Of a stretch of 64,000 bases of DNA, positions 26,614 through 36,286 are shown in pieces. The stretch lies in contig NZ_FOWQ01000006.1 in assembly GCF_900115505.1 (NCBI RefSeq), positions 124,001 to 188,000 of the forward strand, written 5' to 3'. Within the stretch, counting starts at the first letter, position 1. Every line of letters starts with the position of its first letter. The translations under genes and the position numbers were made by a program. The notes under the pieces were generated by a model. The model searched no databases. It was not told where the DNA came from and saw nothing but the letters and a program-made list of their open reading frames with translations. Source of the DNA: Geodermatophilus dictyosporus. GTDB taxonomy: Bacteria; Actinomycetota; Actinomycetes; Mycobacteriales; Geodermatophilaceae.

Positions 26614-27303
26614 TCAGCTGCCCGACGCGGCCGGGGGGTCCTCGCCGGCCGCGGTGGCCGGAGGGGTGGCATCGGCGGCGGCGAGGACGTCGGCGAAGCT
26701 GCCCGCCACCTCGCCGGCCGCGCGCTGGGCCTGCGATGTCGAGGGGCCCGGGGCGTCGACGAACAGCGTCCGCCGGTAGTAGGCCAGCTCGCGGACCGAC
26801 TCGACGATGTCGGCCAGCGCCCGGTGCGCCAGGCCCTTGGACGGCTGGGCGAAGTAGACCCGCGGGAACCAGCGGCGGGCGAGCTCCTTGATCGAGCTGA
26901 CGTCGACCATCCGGTAGTGCAGGTGGTCGTCGAGCTCGGGCATGTCACGGGCCAGGAAGCCGCGGTCGGTGCCGATCGAGTTGCCGCACAGCGGGGCGGT
27001 GCGCCGCTCGGGGACCCACCGCTTCACGTAGGCCAGCACCTGCTGCTCGGCCTCGGCCACGGTGAGCGTCGAGGCGCGGACGGCCTCGGTCAGCCCCGAC
27101 TTCGCGTGCATCTCGGTGACCACGTCGGCCATGCCCTCGAGGTCGGCGTCGTCGGCCGAGATCACCAGGTCCAGGCCCGGGTCGAGGACCCGCAGCTCGG
27201 AGTCGGTCACCACGACCGCGACCTCGATCAGCTTGTCCCTGGTGAGGTCCAGCCCGGTCATCTCGCAGTCGATCCAGACCAGGTGCCCGCCGCTGTCCGC
27301 CAC
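26614..27303 (-). CDS. orn: Oligoribonuclease
   Basis: This 229-aa 3'-5' exoribonuclease degrades 2-5 nt RNAs and pGpG. The DEDDh motifs are visible: [10 protein letters not shown] (residues 10-19), [16 protein letters not shown] (the second Asp) and HRALADI with the final His and Asp. The conserved [16 protein letters not shown] is present. The C-terminus extends about 30 residues beyond the usual end with a low-complexity Ala/Pro stretch. It is close to tRNA-His but separately expressed. Confidence 0.94.
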   Translation of the reverse strand: MADSGGHLVWIDCEMTGLDLTRDKLIEVAVVVTDSELRVLDPGLDLVISADDADLEGMADVVTEMHAKSGLTEAVRASTLTVAEAEQQVLAYVKRWVPERRTAPLCGNSIGTDRGFLARDMPELDDHLHYRMVDVSSIKELARRWFPRVYFAQPSKGLAHRALADIVESVRELAYYRRTLFVDAPGPSTSQAQRAAGEVAGSFADVLAAADATPPATAAGEDPPAASGS

Positions 27304-27452
27304 GACGATCGACCCTACGTCCCGTCCGTCCCGCCCGCCCCGGGGGACCGCCCTCTACCGCAGCCGCCACACCGGCGCCACTCAGGGGGTCGGCCGGAGC
27401 AACCCGCGCCGCTACCCTCGGCCCAGCCCGACCCCGTACCCCTGGAGACCCC

Positions 27453-28703
27453 GTGCCGCAGCCCGTCGTCCCCGCCCGAGCGGTGCCCGCAGCACCGGTC
27501 TCGCCGGCCGCCGGGTTCCGGCACCCCGTCGCGCTGCTGCGCTGGCTGTGGTCGGCCTACATGACGCCCGGCCGGCCCGGCCGGCCCACCAGCCAGACCG
27601 AGCTGCGCTGGATCTACACCGCGTGGCTCGGGGCCTTCCTGCTCAAGATGCTCGGCTCGTCCTGGGACGTCTCCTGGCACTTCAAGTGGCTGCGCGACGA
27701 CCTGGCGCCCCCGCACCTGCTCAACTCGGCGGGCACGGCCGTCGTCGTCGCGCTGGTGGTGTTCCACAGCTACAGCGGTCACGGCGTCGACCGGCGGGCG
27801 CTGCGGCTGATGCAGTGGGGGATCGGCACCTTCCTGGTCGCCGTCCCGGTCGACCTCGTCAACCACCGCGTCAACGGGCTGGACATCACCAGCTGGAGCC
27901 CCAGCCACGCGCTGCTCTACCTCGGCACGGCGGTCATGCTGGCCGGAGCCGTCCGCGGCTGGTGGCTCTACGCCGCCCCGGGCCGGGTGCGCGACCTCGT
28001 GTCGCTGGGCCTGTGGCTGTTCTTCGTCGAGAACGTGCTGTTCCCCAACCAGCACCAGGAGTACGGCGTCCTGTCGCTGCGCGCCTACGACGCCGGGCGG
28101 ACGACGGCCGAGCCGCAGCTGCTCGACTTCGCCGTCGCCCAGGGCCAGACGCCGACGACGTTCATGCTCCCGGTGCCCTCCTGGGTGCACCCCGCGTGGC
28201 TGCTCTGTGCGGGCCTGCTGTCGCTGGTCGTGGCCCGCCGGGTCGTCGGCCTGCGCTGGACGGCCACCGCACTCGCCGGCGGCTACCTGGCCTACCGCGC
28301 CGTCGTGTGGGCCGGCCTGGTGGCGCTGGACTTCCCGCCGTCGGTGCTGCCGTTCGTGCTGCTCGTCGGCGCGGTCTGCGTCGACGTGGCGGTCACCCAC
28401 CGGCTGCCGGGCTGGGTCGCCGCCCCGGTCACCGCGGCCGCCGTCTACACCGCCGGCTGGGTGCAGGAGGCCGCCGGGCTGCTGCCGCCGTGGGACCTCG
28501 GCTGGTGGTCGATCGGTCTGGTCGTTGCCGGCTTCACGGTGCTGTGGACCGGGCTGGACCTGGTGGCCCGCAGCTCCTCCTTCGCCCGGTGGCGCCGCCC
28601 GCTCGAGCCGGGCCGGTCGGACGACGACGTCCCCGAGGTCCCGTTCCCCGCCGGCGGCGCGTCGCCGCGTCGAGGACCGGGACCGGACCGTCACATGTCG
28701 TAA
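27453..28703 (+). CDS. Polytopic membrane protein of unknown function
   Basis: This 416-aa protein has about eight or nine hydrophobic helices. It contains histidine- and tryptophan-rich loops, such as SSWDVSWHFKWLRDDLAPPHLLNSAG and DITSWSPSHALLYLG. Conserved His residues in the membrane suggest a metal or haem site, but no family is recognised. The N-terminus is proline-rich and cytoplasmic; the C-terminus is a polar tail. The start is GTG after GGAG. Confidence 0.7.
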   Translation: MPQPVVPARAVPAAPVSPAAGFRHPVALLRWLWSAYMTPGRPGRPTSQTELRWIYTAWLGAFLLKMLGSSWDVSWHFKWLRDDLAPPHLLNSAGTAVVVALVVFHSYSGHGVDRRALRLMQWGIGTFLVAVPVDLVNHRVNGLDITSWSPSHALLYLGTAVMLAGAVRGWWLYAAPGRVRDLVSLGLWLFFVENVLFPNQHQEYGVLSLRAYDAGRTTAEPQLLDFAVAQGQTPTTFMLPVPSWVHPAWLLCAGLLSLVVARRVVGLRWTATALAGGYLAYRAVVWAGLVALDFPPSVLPFVLLVGAVCVDVAVTHRLPGWVAAPVTAAAVYTAGWVQEAAGLLPPWDLGWWSIGLVVAGFTVLWTGLDLVARSSSFARWRRPLEPGRSDDDVPEVPFPAGGASPRRGPGPDRHMS

Positions 28704-28805
28704 CGTCGGCCCCGGCCGGCGCCGTCGCCGGCCCCCGGGCCCCGACGGGCCCTCCTGCGCGCCCCGAGGCGCCTGCCCCCCGCACCCGACCCCCCGGAGG
28801 ACGAC

Positions 28806-30587
28806 GTGCTGGCCCTGACCCCGGCGCCGCTGCAGACGGCAGGGGAGCACGCGCTCTTCGCCGAGCTGACCCGCTGGGACCGCGGCGGCACCGTCCGCGG
28901 TGCCGTCGTCGCGTCGATCCCCGTGGTCGACGGACCCGTCGACCGGCGGGTCGCCGACGCCGTGCTGTTCGTGCCCGAGGGCCTGGCCGTGGTGCGCGTC
29001 GTCGAGGTGGTCCGCCAGAGCGGCGTGGTCACCGCGACCCCCGAGGGGTCCTGGACCATCGGCCCCGACGCCGGTCCCGGTGAGGTGCTGCAGCTGGCCG
29101 GCGGCGGGTCGTCGACGCTCGACGGGCTGATGCGCGCCGGCATGGACGCCGCCGTCCGGCTGCGCCGCGCCGGTCTCGAGCCCGGCCGGATCGCCCGGCT
29201 CACCGTCCTCGTCGGGGACCTCACCGGCCTGGTGCCGGCCGACGGCGACCTCGGCGAGGGCGACCAGGTCGCGCTGCTGGAGCCGCGCTCGCTGCTGCTG
29301 GGCATCGCCCGCTCGGCCCGCTACGCCGGCGTGGACAACCCGCGGCTGTGGACCACCGCCGACGTCCGCGCTGCGCTGACCGCGCTCGGCCTGCCCGGTC
29401 GCGGCCCGTCGGTCGAGGAGCTCAACGGCGAGGGCTTCCCGTACTCGCCCTACGTGCTGCGCAAGCGCGAGCTGCTCACCCCGGCCGCGATGGCCGCGAG
29501 CCCGGCCATGGCCGGTGGGAGCGCGGCTCCCGCCGCCGTGCCGCTGGTCGACCCGGTCGCGGCCGCCGCGGTCGCCGCCGCCGCGATCCGCGCCGACGAG
29601 GAGGCCGCGGCCCGTGCGGCGGCAGGCCTGGTCCCGGCACCCGCCGCGCCGGTGGCCGCCGCACCGGCACCCCCCGCGATCCCGGTCCCGCACCCGCCGA
29701 CGGCCCGCTTCACCGCACCCGCCGCGCAGTCCGGCGCGCCCGCCGTCCTCGCCCCGGCTCCGGTGGCGGTAGCCGTGGCGCCCGTGGCCGCCGTGCCGCC
29801 GCCCGAGGCACCCGCCGACGAGACCGGCGGCCTCGGCGGGCTGTTCGGCGACCCCGACGCCGACGCCCCGCCCGCGCGGGAGCCCGCCCCGGCAGCGGCC
29901 GCTGCCGCCCCGCCGGAGCCGCCGGTCCCGTTGGTCGGGCCCCGGCGCCGCTCGCCGGCCGCCCGGCGGCGCCTCGCGCTGCTCACGGCCGGGTCGGCGG
30001 CCGTCGTGGTCGCGGTGGTGGCCGGGGTGGTCGGCCTCACCGGGGGCGACGACGACGCCTCGGCAGCCGACACCGGCCCGGCGGTGGCGAGCACCAGCCC
30101 CGCGGCCCGGACGCCCGTGCCGCCGCAGCCGGGTGACCGCAGCGTCGTGGGCGGGCGCGGCTACGTGCTGCAGCAGGTGCTCACCGAGGACACGTGCACC
30201 GGCAACGCCTACGGCGACGTCGCCGACTTCTTCGAGTCCGGTGACTGCGCGGGCCTGTCGCGGGCCCTGTGGTCGACCGACGTCGACGGCCGCGCGGTCG
30301 TCGTCTCGGTCGCCGCCGTCGACATGGGCGACGACGCCGGTGCCCGCGCGCTGCGGGCGCTCGCCGACCGCGACGGCAGCGGCAACGTCAGCGACCTGCT
30401 GCGCGAGGGCATCGGCTACCCGGGCGGTCCCGCGGGGCTCTCCGGCGCCGAGTACGCCAGCGCGGTCGAGGGCTCGGTCGTCACCATCGTGGAGACCGCG
30501 TGGGTGGCGCCGGGGGGCACCGGCGGCGCGGCCGACCTCGACGTCGTCGCCGGCGAGGGCCTGTCGCTCCCGGTGCCCGCCGCCTGA
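28806..30587 (+). CDS. Large hypothetical protein with one membrane segment
   Basis: This 593-aa protein has an N-terminal domain of about 230 residues with alternating beta strands (VVDGPVDRRVADAVLFVPEGLAVV). A long Ala/Pro-rich linker follows at about 245-385. A single membrane helix (LALLTAGSAAVVVAVVAGVVGLTG) is near 395-420, then an extracellular domain with two Cys (EDTCTGNAYGDVADFFESGDC). The layout is cytoplasmic domain, linker, helix, small outer domain. Many actinobacterial signalling or cell-wall proteins look like this, but I cannot name the family. Confidence 0.65.
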   Translation: MLALTPAPLQTAGEHALFAELTRWDRGGTVRGAVVASIPVVDGPVDRRVADAVLFVPEGLAVVRVVEVVRQSGVVTATPEGSWTIGPDAGPGEVLQLAGGGSSTLDGLMRAGMDAAVRLRRAGLEPGRIARLTVLVGDLTGLVPADGDLGEGDQVALLEPRSLLLGIARSARYAGVDNPRLWTTADVRAALTALGLPGRGPSVEELNGEGFPYSPYVLRKRELLTPAAMAASPAMAGGSAAPAAVPLVDPVAAAAVAAAAIRADEEAAARAAAGLVPAPAAPVAAAPAPPAIPVPHPPTARFTAPAAQSGAPAVLAPAPVAVAVAPVAAVPPPEAPADETGGLGGLFGDPDADAPPAREPAPAAAAAAPPEPPVPLVGPRRRSPAARRRLALLTAGSAAVVVAVVAGVVGLTGGDDDASAADTGPAVASTSPAARTPVPPQPGDRSVVGGRGYVLQQVLTEDTCTGNAYGDVADFFESGDCAGLSRALWSTDVDGRAVVVSVAAVDMGDDAGARALRALADRDGSGNVSDLLREGIGYPGGPAGLSGAEYASAVEGSVVTIVETAWVAPGGTGGAADLDVVAGEGLSLPVPAA

Positions 30588-30608
30588 CCCGGGTACCGGG
30601 GGTGCGTC

Positions 30609-31631
30609 CTAGGCGGTGACGTCGACGAGGACCTTGCCGACCGCGCCCTCCTCGACCGCGCGGTGCGCCTCGGCGGTCTGTGCCAGCGGGTGGACGTGCA
30701 GCGGCAGCCCCGCCTCCTCGCCGACCCGCACCGCGCCGTCGAGCACCGCGGCGTTGACGTCCTCGACCCCGAGCACCTTGGCGCGCTCCGGCTCGGTGTA
30801 GACCAGCACGAAGTGCCACTGGGCGTTGGGTCCCATCTGGGTGCGCACCGGCAGGGTCACCTCGTCGCCGCCGTTGTTGGCGTAGACGGCCACCGCGCCG
30901 TGCGGGCCGACCAGCTGCGCGTCGACGGCGGCGTTGGTCGCGGGCGCCACCTCCACGACGACGTCGACCCCCTTCGGCGCCACCTTGCGCACCTCGGCCA
31001 CGACGTCCTGCTGCCGGTAGTCGACGACGTGCGAGGCGCCGGCCGCCGCGGCCAGCTGCGCCTTCCGGGGACTGCTCACGGTGGCGACGACGGTGGCGTC
31101 GGCCCAGCGGGCGAGCTGGATCGCGGCGTTGCCCACCGCGCCGGCGCCGCCCTGGACGAGCACGGTGCGGCCGGTCAGCGCGCCCGGACCCAGCCGGTCG
31201 GGCAGCGACTCGCCGAGGGTGAGGCAGCGGTGCGCGGTGAGGAAGGGGATGCCCAGCGCCGCGCCGAGCTCGAAGGAGGGCCCCTCGCCCAGCAGCACCG
31301 CCTGCCGTGCGGGCACGACGGTGTACTCGGCGGCGGTGCCCCAGCGCCGCTGCCAGGCCGCCTCCCACACCCACACCCGCTGGCCGGTGACGGCGGGGTC
31401 CACGCCCTGCCCGACCGCCTCGACGGTGCCGGCGCCGTCCTGGTTGGGGATCTGGTGGTCGTCGGCCAGCGCACCGGCGGTGGCGCCCGAGCGGGACTTC
31501 CAGTCGGTGGGGTTCACCCCGGAGAAGGCCAGCCGGACCCGCACCTCGCCGGGGCCGGGGTCGGGCACGGGGAGGTCGACCAGCTCGAGGACGTCGGGGC
31601 CGCCGGTGCGGCGGTAGCTGATGGCACGCAC
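30609..31631 (-). CDS. Zinc-free MDR quinone oxidoreductase-like protein
   Basis: This 340-aa medium-chain reductase is of the QOR/zeta-crystallin type. It begins MRAISYRRTGGPDVLELVDLP, has SGVNPTDWKSRSG in place of the zinc-site residues, and carries the NADPH-binding GGAGAVGNAA at about residue 152. Zinc ligands are absent, as in quinone reductases. The substrate is unknown. The gene is convergent with the upstream large gene, with a 21-base gap. Confidence 0.88.
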   Translation of the reverse strand: MRAISYRRTGGPDVLELVDLPVPDPGPGEVRVRLAFSGVNPTDWKSRSGATAGALADDHQIPNQDGAGTVEAVGQGVDPAVTGQRVWVWEAAWQRRWGTAAEYTVVPARQAVLLGEGPSFELGAALGIPFLTAHRCLTLGESLPDRLGPGALTGRTVLVQGGAGAVGNAAIQLARWADATVVATVSSPRKAQLAAAAGASHVVDYRQQDVVAEVRKVAPKGVDVVVEVAPATNAAVDAQLVGPHGAVAVYANNGGDEVTLPVRTQMGPNAQWHFVLVYTEPERAKVLGVEDVNAAVLDGAVRVGEEAGLPLHVHPLAQTAEAHRAVEEGAVGKVLVDVTA

Positions 31632-31649
31632 CCCGCCACCTTGCCCCGC

Positions 31650-31988
31650 TCAGGCGGTCGGCACGACCTCGGGGCCGGCGGCCGTGCGCTCCCGCTGCAC
31701 CCGCCGCCAGTGGTAGGCGTACAGCGGGCCCGCGATCAGCAGGGTCGTCCCGGCGGTGACCACCTCGAGCACCTCGAACCGGCGCTGCGACTCCACGGCC
31801 TGCTCGGCGAGCTCCCGCTCGGTCTCGTCGTCGAGCACCGGGTCGCCCACGTAGCCGTAGCCGGGGTCGGGGTAGGCCAGGCTCACGACGCCGCGGACCA
31901 GCTGCACGGTGGCGAAGATCGAGATGACCAGGGCGACCAGGCAGACCAGGTAGAGGTAGACGTTGCGGAGGGTCAGGCGCTCGGCCAC
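31650..31988 (-). CDS. Two-helix membrane protein
   Basis: This 112-aa protein has a first helix YLYLVCLVALVISIFATVQLV and a second helix VLEVVTAGTTLLIAGPLYAYHW. The acidic loop between them is rich in Glu (DDETERELAEQAVES). The GTG start is supported by GGGAG; an in-frame GTG at 32021 is the alternative start. It lies 18 bases upstream of the reductase gene, so the two may share a transcript. The family is not recognised. Confidence 0.6.
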   Translation of the reverse strand: MAERLTLRNVYLYLVCLVALVISIFATVQLVRGVVSLAYPDPGYGYVGDPVLDDETERELAEQAVESQRRFEVLEVVTAGTTLLIAGPLYAYHWRRVQRERTAAGPEVVPTA

Positions 31989-32155
31989 GGGGGCTCCCGT
32001 CGTCGGCCGGTGGAGGCTCACCGGCGGTGGGCGTCATCGTCCGCACACCGGCCACGCCGCGGCGCCGGCGTCCCGCCGTGCGGCCGAACCGTTACCGGAG
32101 CCGGCCGGGCTGCTCCAGTGGACGCTGACCCGCGCGTCTGCGGGATGATCGGCCG

Positions 32156-32974
32156 GTGCTGCACCGGCTGGGGACGGCGGCCGTGGTCGTCGTCGTGCTG
32201 GTGGGCGTCCTCGTCGGCCTGCTGTGGGCCGTCCAGCGCCGGCTGGTGTACCTCCCCGACGCCGGGCCGGTCGGGCCCGCGGCCGCGGTGCTCCCCGGCG
32301 CCCGCGACGCCACCCTGACCACCGGCGACGGCCTGGAGCTGGCCGCCTGGTACCTGCCCGCGGCCCACCCCGACGCCCCGGCGGTGCTCGTCGCCAACGG
32401 CAACGGCGGCCACCGGGGACTGCGGGCCCCGCTGGCGCGGGCACTGCACGCCGAGGGGCTGTCGGTGCTGCTGTTCGACTACCGCGGCTACGGCGGCAAC
32501 CCGGGGAGCCCGACGGAGGCCGGCCTGGCGCTCGACGTGCGGGCCGCCCGCGAGTACCTGGTCGCCGACGCCGGGGTCCCGCCCGGGCGGCTGCTCTACC
32601 TCGGCGAGAGCCTCGGCGCGGCGGTCGTGACCGAGCTGGCCGCCGAGCACCCGCCGGCCGGGCTGGTGCTCCGCTCGCCGTTCGTCGACCTCGCCGCGGC
32701 GGGGGAGGTGCACTACCCGTTCCTGCCGGTCCGGGCGCTGCTGCGCGACCGCTACCCGGTGGCCGAGCGGATCGCCGGGGTCCGGGTGCCGACCACCGTC
32801 GTCCTCGGCAGCCGGGACACGATCGTCCCGCCCGGGCAGAGCCGCGCCGTCGCCGAGGCGGCCGCCGACCTGCACCGGCTGGTCGAGGTGCCGGGTGCCG
32901 ACCACAACGACGCGGTGCTGCTCGACGGCGAGGAGCTCGTCGCCGCCGTGGTCGAGCTCGCCCCCCGCGCCTGA
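32156..32974 (+). CDS. Membrane-anchored alpha/beta hydrolase
   Basis: This 272-aa serine hydrolase has an N-terminal signal anchor (VVVVVLVGVLVGLLWAVQRRL). It also has the oxyanion region NGNGGHRG, the DYRGYGGNPG motif, the nucleophile GESLGA, acid Asp in GSRDTIVPP and His in VPGADHNDA. The pattern matches the ABHD13/BEM46-like family. The substrate is unknown, probably an ester or acylated lipid or protein outside or at the membrane. Confidence 0.85.
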   Translation: MLHRLGTAAVVVVVLVGVLVGLLWAVQRRLVYLPDAGPVGPAAAVLPGARDATLTTGDGLELAAWYLPAAHPDAPAVLVANGNGGHRGLRAPLARALHAEGLSVLLFDYRGYGGNPGSPTEAGLALDVRAAREYLVADAGVPPGRLLYLGESLGAAVVTELAAEHPPAGLVLRSPFVDLAAAGEVHYPFLPVRALLRDRYPVAERIAGVRVPTTVVLGSRDTIVPPGQSRAVAEAAADLHRLVEVPGADHNDAVLLDGEELVAAVVELAPRA

Positions 32975-32995
32975 GCGAGGTGAGGTCCGTGCGCA

Positions 32996-33031
32996 GTCGT
33001 GCTCTGCCCACACCTGTGGGCAGAGCACGAC
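32996..33031. terminator. Perfect 17-bp palindrome between convergent genes
   Basis: GTCGTGCTCTGCCCACA and TGTGGGCAGAGCACGAC are exact complements separated by only CC. It lies between the plus-strand hydrolase and the minus-strand fbiC, so it probably terminates both. Its right arm resembles bases 17-27 of the window, so the element belongs to a dispersed family. Confidence 0.75.
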
Positions 33032-33095
33032 CGACCGCGGGAGGACCGCCGTCCGCCCCGGTCCGGCACCGCCGACCCGGTGCCGGCCCGCTCGT

Positions 33096-35699
33096 TCAGG
33101 CTGGCGCGATGGACAGCGTCAGCCGGCGGCGGCCCTCCTCCGAGCGGGCGGTGCGCAGCCGCTCCTCCGACGGGGTGCCGTACTCGGTGGTGCGCTGCCG
33201 GGCGGGCCGGCCGATCGCGGCCGCGATGGCCTCGAGCTCGGCGATGGTCTTCAGGGAGCCGTTCTCGCTGCCGGCCATCCGGCTGATCGTCTCCTCCATG
33301 AGGGTGCCGCCGAGGTCGTTGGCCCCGCCGGTCAGCACCGCCCTGGTGCCGGCGTCGCCGAGCTTGACCCACGACGTCTGCACGTTGGCGATGCGGCCGT
33401 GCAGCAGCAGCCGGGCGACGGCGTGCACCGCACGGTTCTCCCGCACCGTGGGCCCGGGCCGGGCGACGCCGGCGAGGTATATGGGCGCGTTGTGGTGCAC
33501 GAAGGGCAGCAGCACGAACTCGGTGAACCCGCCGGTGGCGTCCTGCTGGGCGGCGAGGGTGCGCAGGTGCGCCACCCAGTGGGCGGGGGTGTCGACGTGG
33601 CCGTACATCATCGTCGACGTCGTCGGCAGGCCGACGCGGTGCGCGGTGCCGACGATCTCCAGCCAGGTCGCCGCCGGCAGCTTGCCCTTGGTGAGCACCC
33701 AGCGGACGTCGTCGTCGAGGATCTCCGCGGCCGTCCCGGGCACGCTGTCGAGCCCGGCCTCCTTGGCGGCGGTGAGGAAGTCGGCGAACGACAGGCCGGT
33801 GCGGGCCGCCGCGTTGACGATCTCCATGGGGCTGAACGCGTGCAGGTGGACGTCCGGCGCCCGGCGCTTCACCTCGGCGATCAGGTCGAGGTAGGCGGTG
33901 CCGGGGAGGTCGGGGTGGATGCCGCCCTGCATGCAGATCTCGGTGGCGCCGGCGGCCCAGGCCTGGTCGACACGGTCGCCGACCTCGGTGAGCGACAGCG
34001 TGTAGGCGTCGGCATCGGTGCGCCGCTGGGCGAAGGCGCAGAACCGGCAGCCGGTGTAGCAGACGTTGGTGAAGTTGATGTTCCGGTTGACCACGTAGGT
34101 GACGTCGTCGCCCACGGTGTCGCGGCGGACGGCGTCGGCGAGCGTGCACAGCGCCTCGAGGTCGGGACCATCGGCGCCCAGCAGCGCCAGGTACTGCGCG
34201 TCGGAGAGGCCGGCGGGGTCGGCCTCCGCGCGCCGCAGCGCGGCGTGCACCTCGGGGTCGCCGACGGCCAGCGCGGTGGAGTGCCCGTCCCGGGCGGCCG
34301 TGGTGCGCTCGCGGAGGTCGGCCCAGTCGCCGTAGACGGCGTCGAAGTCGCTGCGCCGGTCGCTGCTGCGCCCGACGGTGTCGACCTCGACGTGCAGGTC
34401 GGTGCGCCCGGTGGAGACCCAGGCCTCGTCGGGCTCCTGCCACGGCAGCCCGGCGGGGATCCGGCCCTCCACGGCCAGCCCGTCGGGCCCGGCGAGCGCG
34501 GCCACGTGCGGGCGCACCCGCGGGTCGAGCCACGGCTCGGGCTCGAGGACGTAGCGGGGCTGGGCGGCCAGCCGCTCGCGCAGGGTGAACCCGCCCTCGG
34601 CGGAGAGCGCCGCGAGCTTGTCGGTGTTCGGCCACGGGCGCTCGGGGTTGACGTGGTCGGGCGTGAGCGGCGAGACCCCGCCCCAGTCGTCGACGCCGGC
34701 GCGCAGCAGCAGGCCCAGCTCGGTGGAGTCGGACAGGTTCGGCGGCGCCTGCACCCGCGTGCGCGGCCCGAGCAGCAGCCGGGTGACGGCGACCGCGGCC
34801 ACGTACTCCTGCAGCGCGAGGTCGTCGTGCGCGGCCATCGCGGTGCGCGGCTTGGCGCGGAAGTTCTGGACGATGACCTCCTGCACGTGCCCGTGCCGCT
34901 GGTGCGCGGCGCGGATCTGCAGGACGGCGTCGACCCGCTCGGCCGGCGTCTCGCCGATGCCCAGCAGCACGCCGGTGGTGAACGGCACGGCAGAGCGGCC
35001 GGCGTCCTCGAGCACCCGCAGGCGCACGGCCGGCTCCTTGTCCGGGCTGCCGAAGTGCGGGCCGCCGGGCTGCGACCACAGCCGGGTCGCCGTCGTCTCC
35101 AGCATCATGCCCATCGACGCCGAGACCGGCTTGAGCCGCTGGACCTCCTCCCAGCTCAGCACCCCGGGGTTGAGGTGCGGCAGCAGGCCGGTCTCCTCCA
35201 GCACCCGGATCGCCATCGCGCGCAGGTAGGCCAGCGTGGAGTCGAAGCCGTGCGCCTCCAGCCACTCGGCCGCGACCGGCCAGCGGTCCTCCGGGCGGTC
35301 GCCCAGGGTGAACAGCGCCTCCTTGCAGCCCAGCGCCGCGCCGTCGCGGGCGATCTGCAGCACCTCGTCGGGCGAGAGGAACGGCGCCTTCCCCTCCCGG
35401 CGCAGCTGCCCGGGCGTGGTGACGAACGTGCAGTAGTGGCAGCGGTCGCGGCACAGGTGGGTCAGGGGGACGAACACCTTGCGGCTGTAGGTGACGACCC
35501 CCGGTCGCCCGGCGCTGGCCAGCCCGGCGTCGCGCACCCGGGAGGCGGCGGTCAGCAGGCGGTCGAGCGGTTCGCCGTCGTCCAGCCCGCGCGCCGAGAG
35601 CAGCACCTCGGCCTCGCCGGCGTCGAGGGTCACGCCCCGCTCGGCGCGGGCGAGGGCGCGCCGGAGCGCGGACGGCACGGGGGTCTGCGGCTGGCTCAT
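33096..35699 (-). CDS. fbiC: Bifunctional FO synthase (CofG/CofH fusion)
   Basis: This 867-aa enzyme makes the deazaflavin FO, the core of coenzyme F420, from tyrosine and the 5-amino-ribitylaminouracil precursor. Two radical SAM domains are present. The N-terminal CofG half has CRDRCHYC (Cys83, Cys87, Cys90). The C-terminal CofH half has CYTGCRFC near residue 540. The length agrees with mycobacterial FbiC (856 aa). The ATG start gives [16 protein letters not shown], as expected. No other F420 genes are adjacent. F420-dependent LLM-type enzymes could be its users, for example the protein at 40657-41700. Confidence 0.96.
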   Translation of the reverse strand: MSQPQTPVPSALRRALARAERGVTLDAGEAEVLLSARGLDDGEPLDRLLTAASRVRDAGLASAGRPGVVTYSRKVFVPLTHLCRDRCHYCTFVTTPGQLRREGKAPFLSPDEVLQIARDGAALGCKEALFTLGDRPEDRWPVAAEWLEAHGFDSTLAYLRAMAIRVLEETGLLPHLNPGVLSWEEVQRLKPVSASMGMMLETTATRLWSQPGGPHFGSPDKEPAVRLRVLEDAGRSAVPFTTGVLLGIGETPAERVDAVLQIRAAHQRHGHVQEVIVQNFRAKPRTAMAAHDDLALQEYVAAVAVTRLLLGPRTRVQAPPNLSDSTELGLLLRAGVDDWGGVSPLTPDHVNPERPWPNTDKLAALSAEGGFTLRERLAAQPRYVLEPEPWLDPRVRPHVAALAGPDGLAVEGRIPAGLPWQEPDEAWVSTGRTDLHVEVDTVGRSSDRRSDFDAVYGDWADLRERTTAARDGHSTALAVGDPEVHAALRRAEADPAGLSDAQYLALLGADGPDLEALCTLADAVRRDTVGDDVTYVVNRNINFTNVCYTGCRFCAFAQRRTDADAYTLSLTEVGDRVDQAWAAGATEICMQGGIHPDLPGTAYLDLIAEVKRRAPDVHLHAFSPMEIVNAAARTGLSFADFLTAAKEAGLDSVPGTAAEILDDDVRWVLTKGKLPAATWLEIVGTAHRVGLPTTSTMMYGHVDTPAHWVAHLRTLAAQQDATGGFTEFVLLPFVHHNAPIYLAGVARPGPTVRENRAVHAVARLLLHGRIANVQTSWVKLGDAGTRAVLTGGANDLGGTLMEETISRMAGSENGSLKTIAELEAIAAAIGRPARQRTTEYGTPSEERLRTARSEEGRRRLTLSIAPA

Positions 35700-35755
35700 C
35701 GCCCCCGACGCTAGTTCACCGACCCCCGCGGGGGACCTCGTCCGTGCGCTCGGGC

Positions 35756-36250
35756 CTACCCGGGGGCGTCGACGTAGCGGCCGCGGAGGCGGAGCAGGGG
35801 CGCGGCGTCCTCCCGCAGCACCGGGACGCCGACGACGGCCAGCAGCGCCAGCACGTGGTCGCCGGCCGGCACCAGGCGGTCGAGCCGGCAGTCCAGGGCC
35901 ACGACGCCGCCGTCCAGGACGATCGCGTCGCTGCCCGCGGTCCGCGACCACGGCACCGACTCCAGCAGGTGCCGGGCGCCGGGCCGGCCCGCCGAGGAGA
36001 ACCGGCTGGCCAGGATCGCCTGCCCGGCGGCGAGCACGGTGAGCGCGCACGACCCGACCGCCTCGAGCACCTCGGCGGGGTAGCCGTCGGCGGCCAGTCC
36101 CACGGCCACCAGCGGCGGGTCGGCCGAGACGCTCATCACCGAGGTGACCGTCGTCCCGACGTCGTCGGTGTCGTCGCGGACGGTCATCAGCGCGACGCCC
36201 GCGGGGTGCTGGCGCAGCGCGGCGGCGAAGTCGGCGGGCGACACGGGCAT
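35756..36250 (-). CDS. Flavin reductase-like FMN-binding protein
   Basis: This 164-aa split-barrel protein contains [37 protein letters not shown] and a late [21 protein letters not shown]. These features belong to the flavin reductase-like family that supplies reduced FMN/FAD to monooxygenases. The ATG start is clear. It is divergent from the disulfide reductase gene, with a 36-base gap, so the two promoters must overlap. Confidence 0.88.
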   Translation of the reverse strand: MPVSPADFAAALRQHPAGVALMTVRDDTDDVGTTVTSVMSVSADPPLVAVGLAADGYPAEVLEAVGSCALTVLAAGQAILASRFSSAGRPGARHLLESVPWSRTAGSDAIVLDGGVVALDCRLDRLVPAGDHVLALLAVVGVPVLREDAAPLLRLRGRYVDAPG

Positions 36251-36286
36251 GGCGGCCAGTCGACCACACCCGCCAGGATGGGCCGG

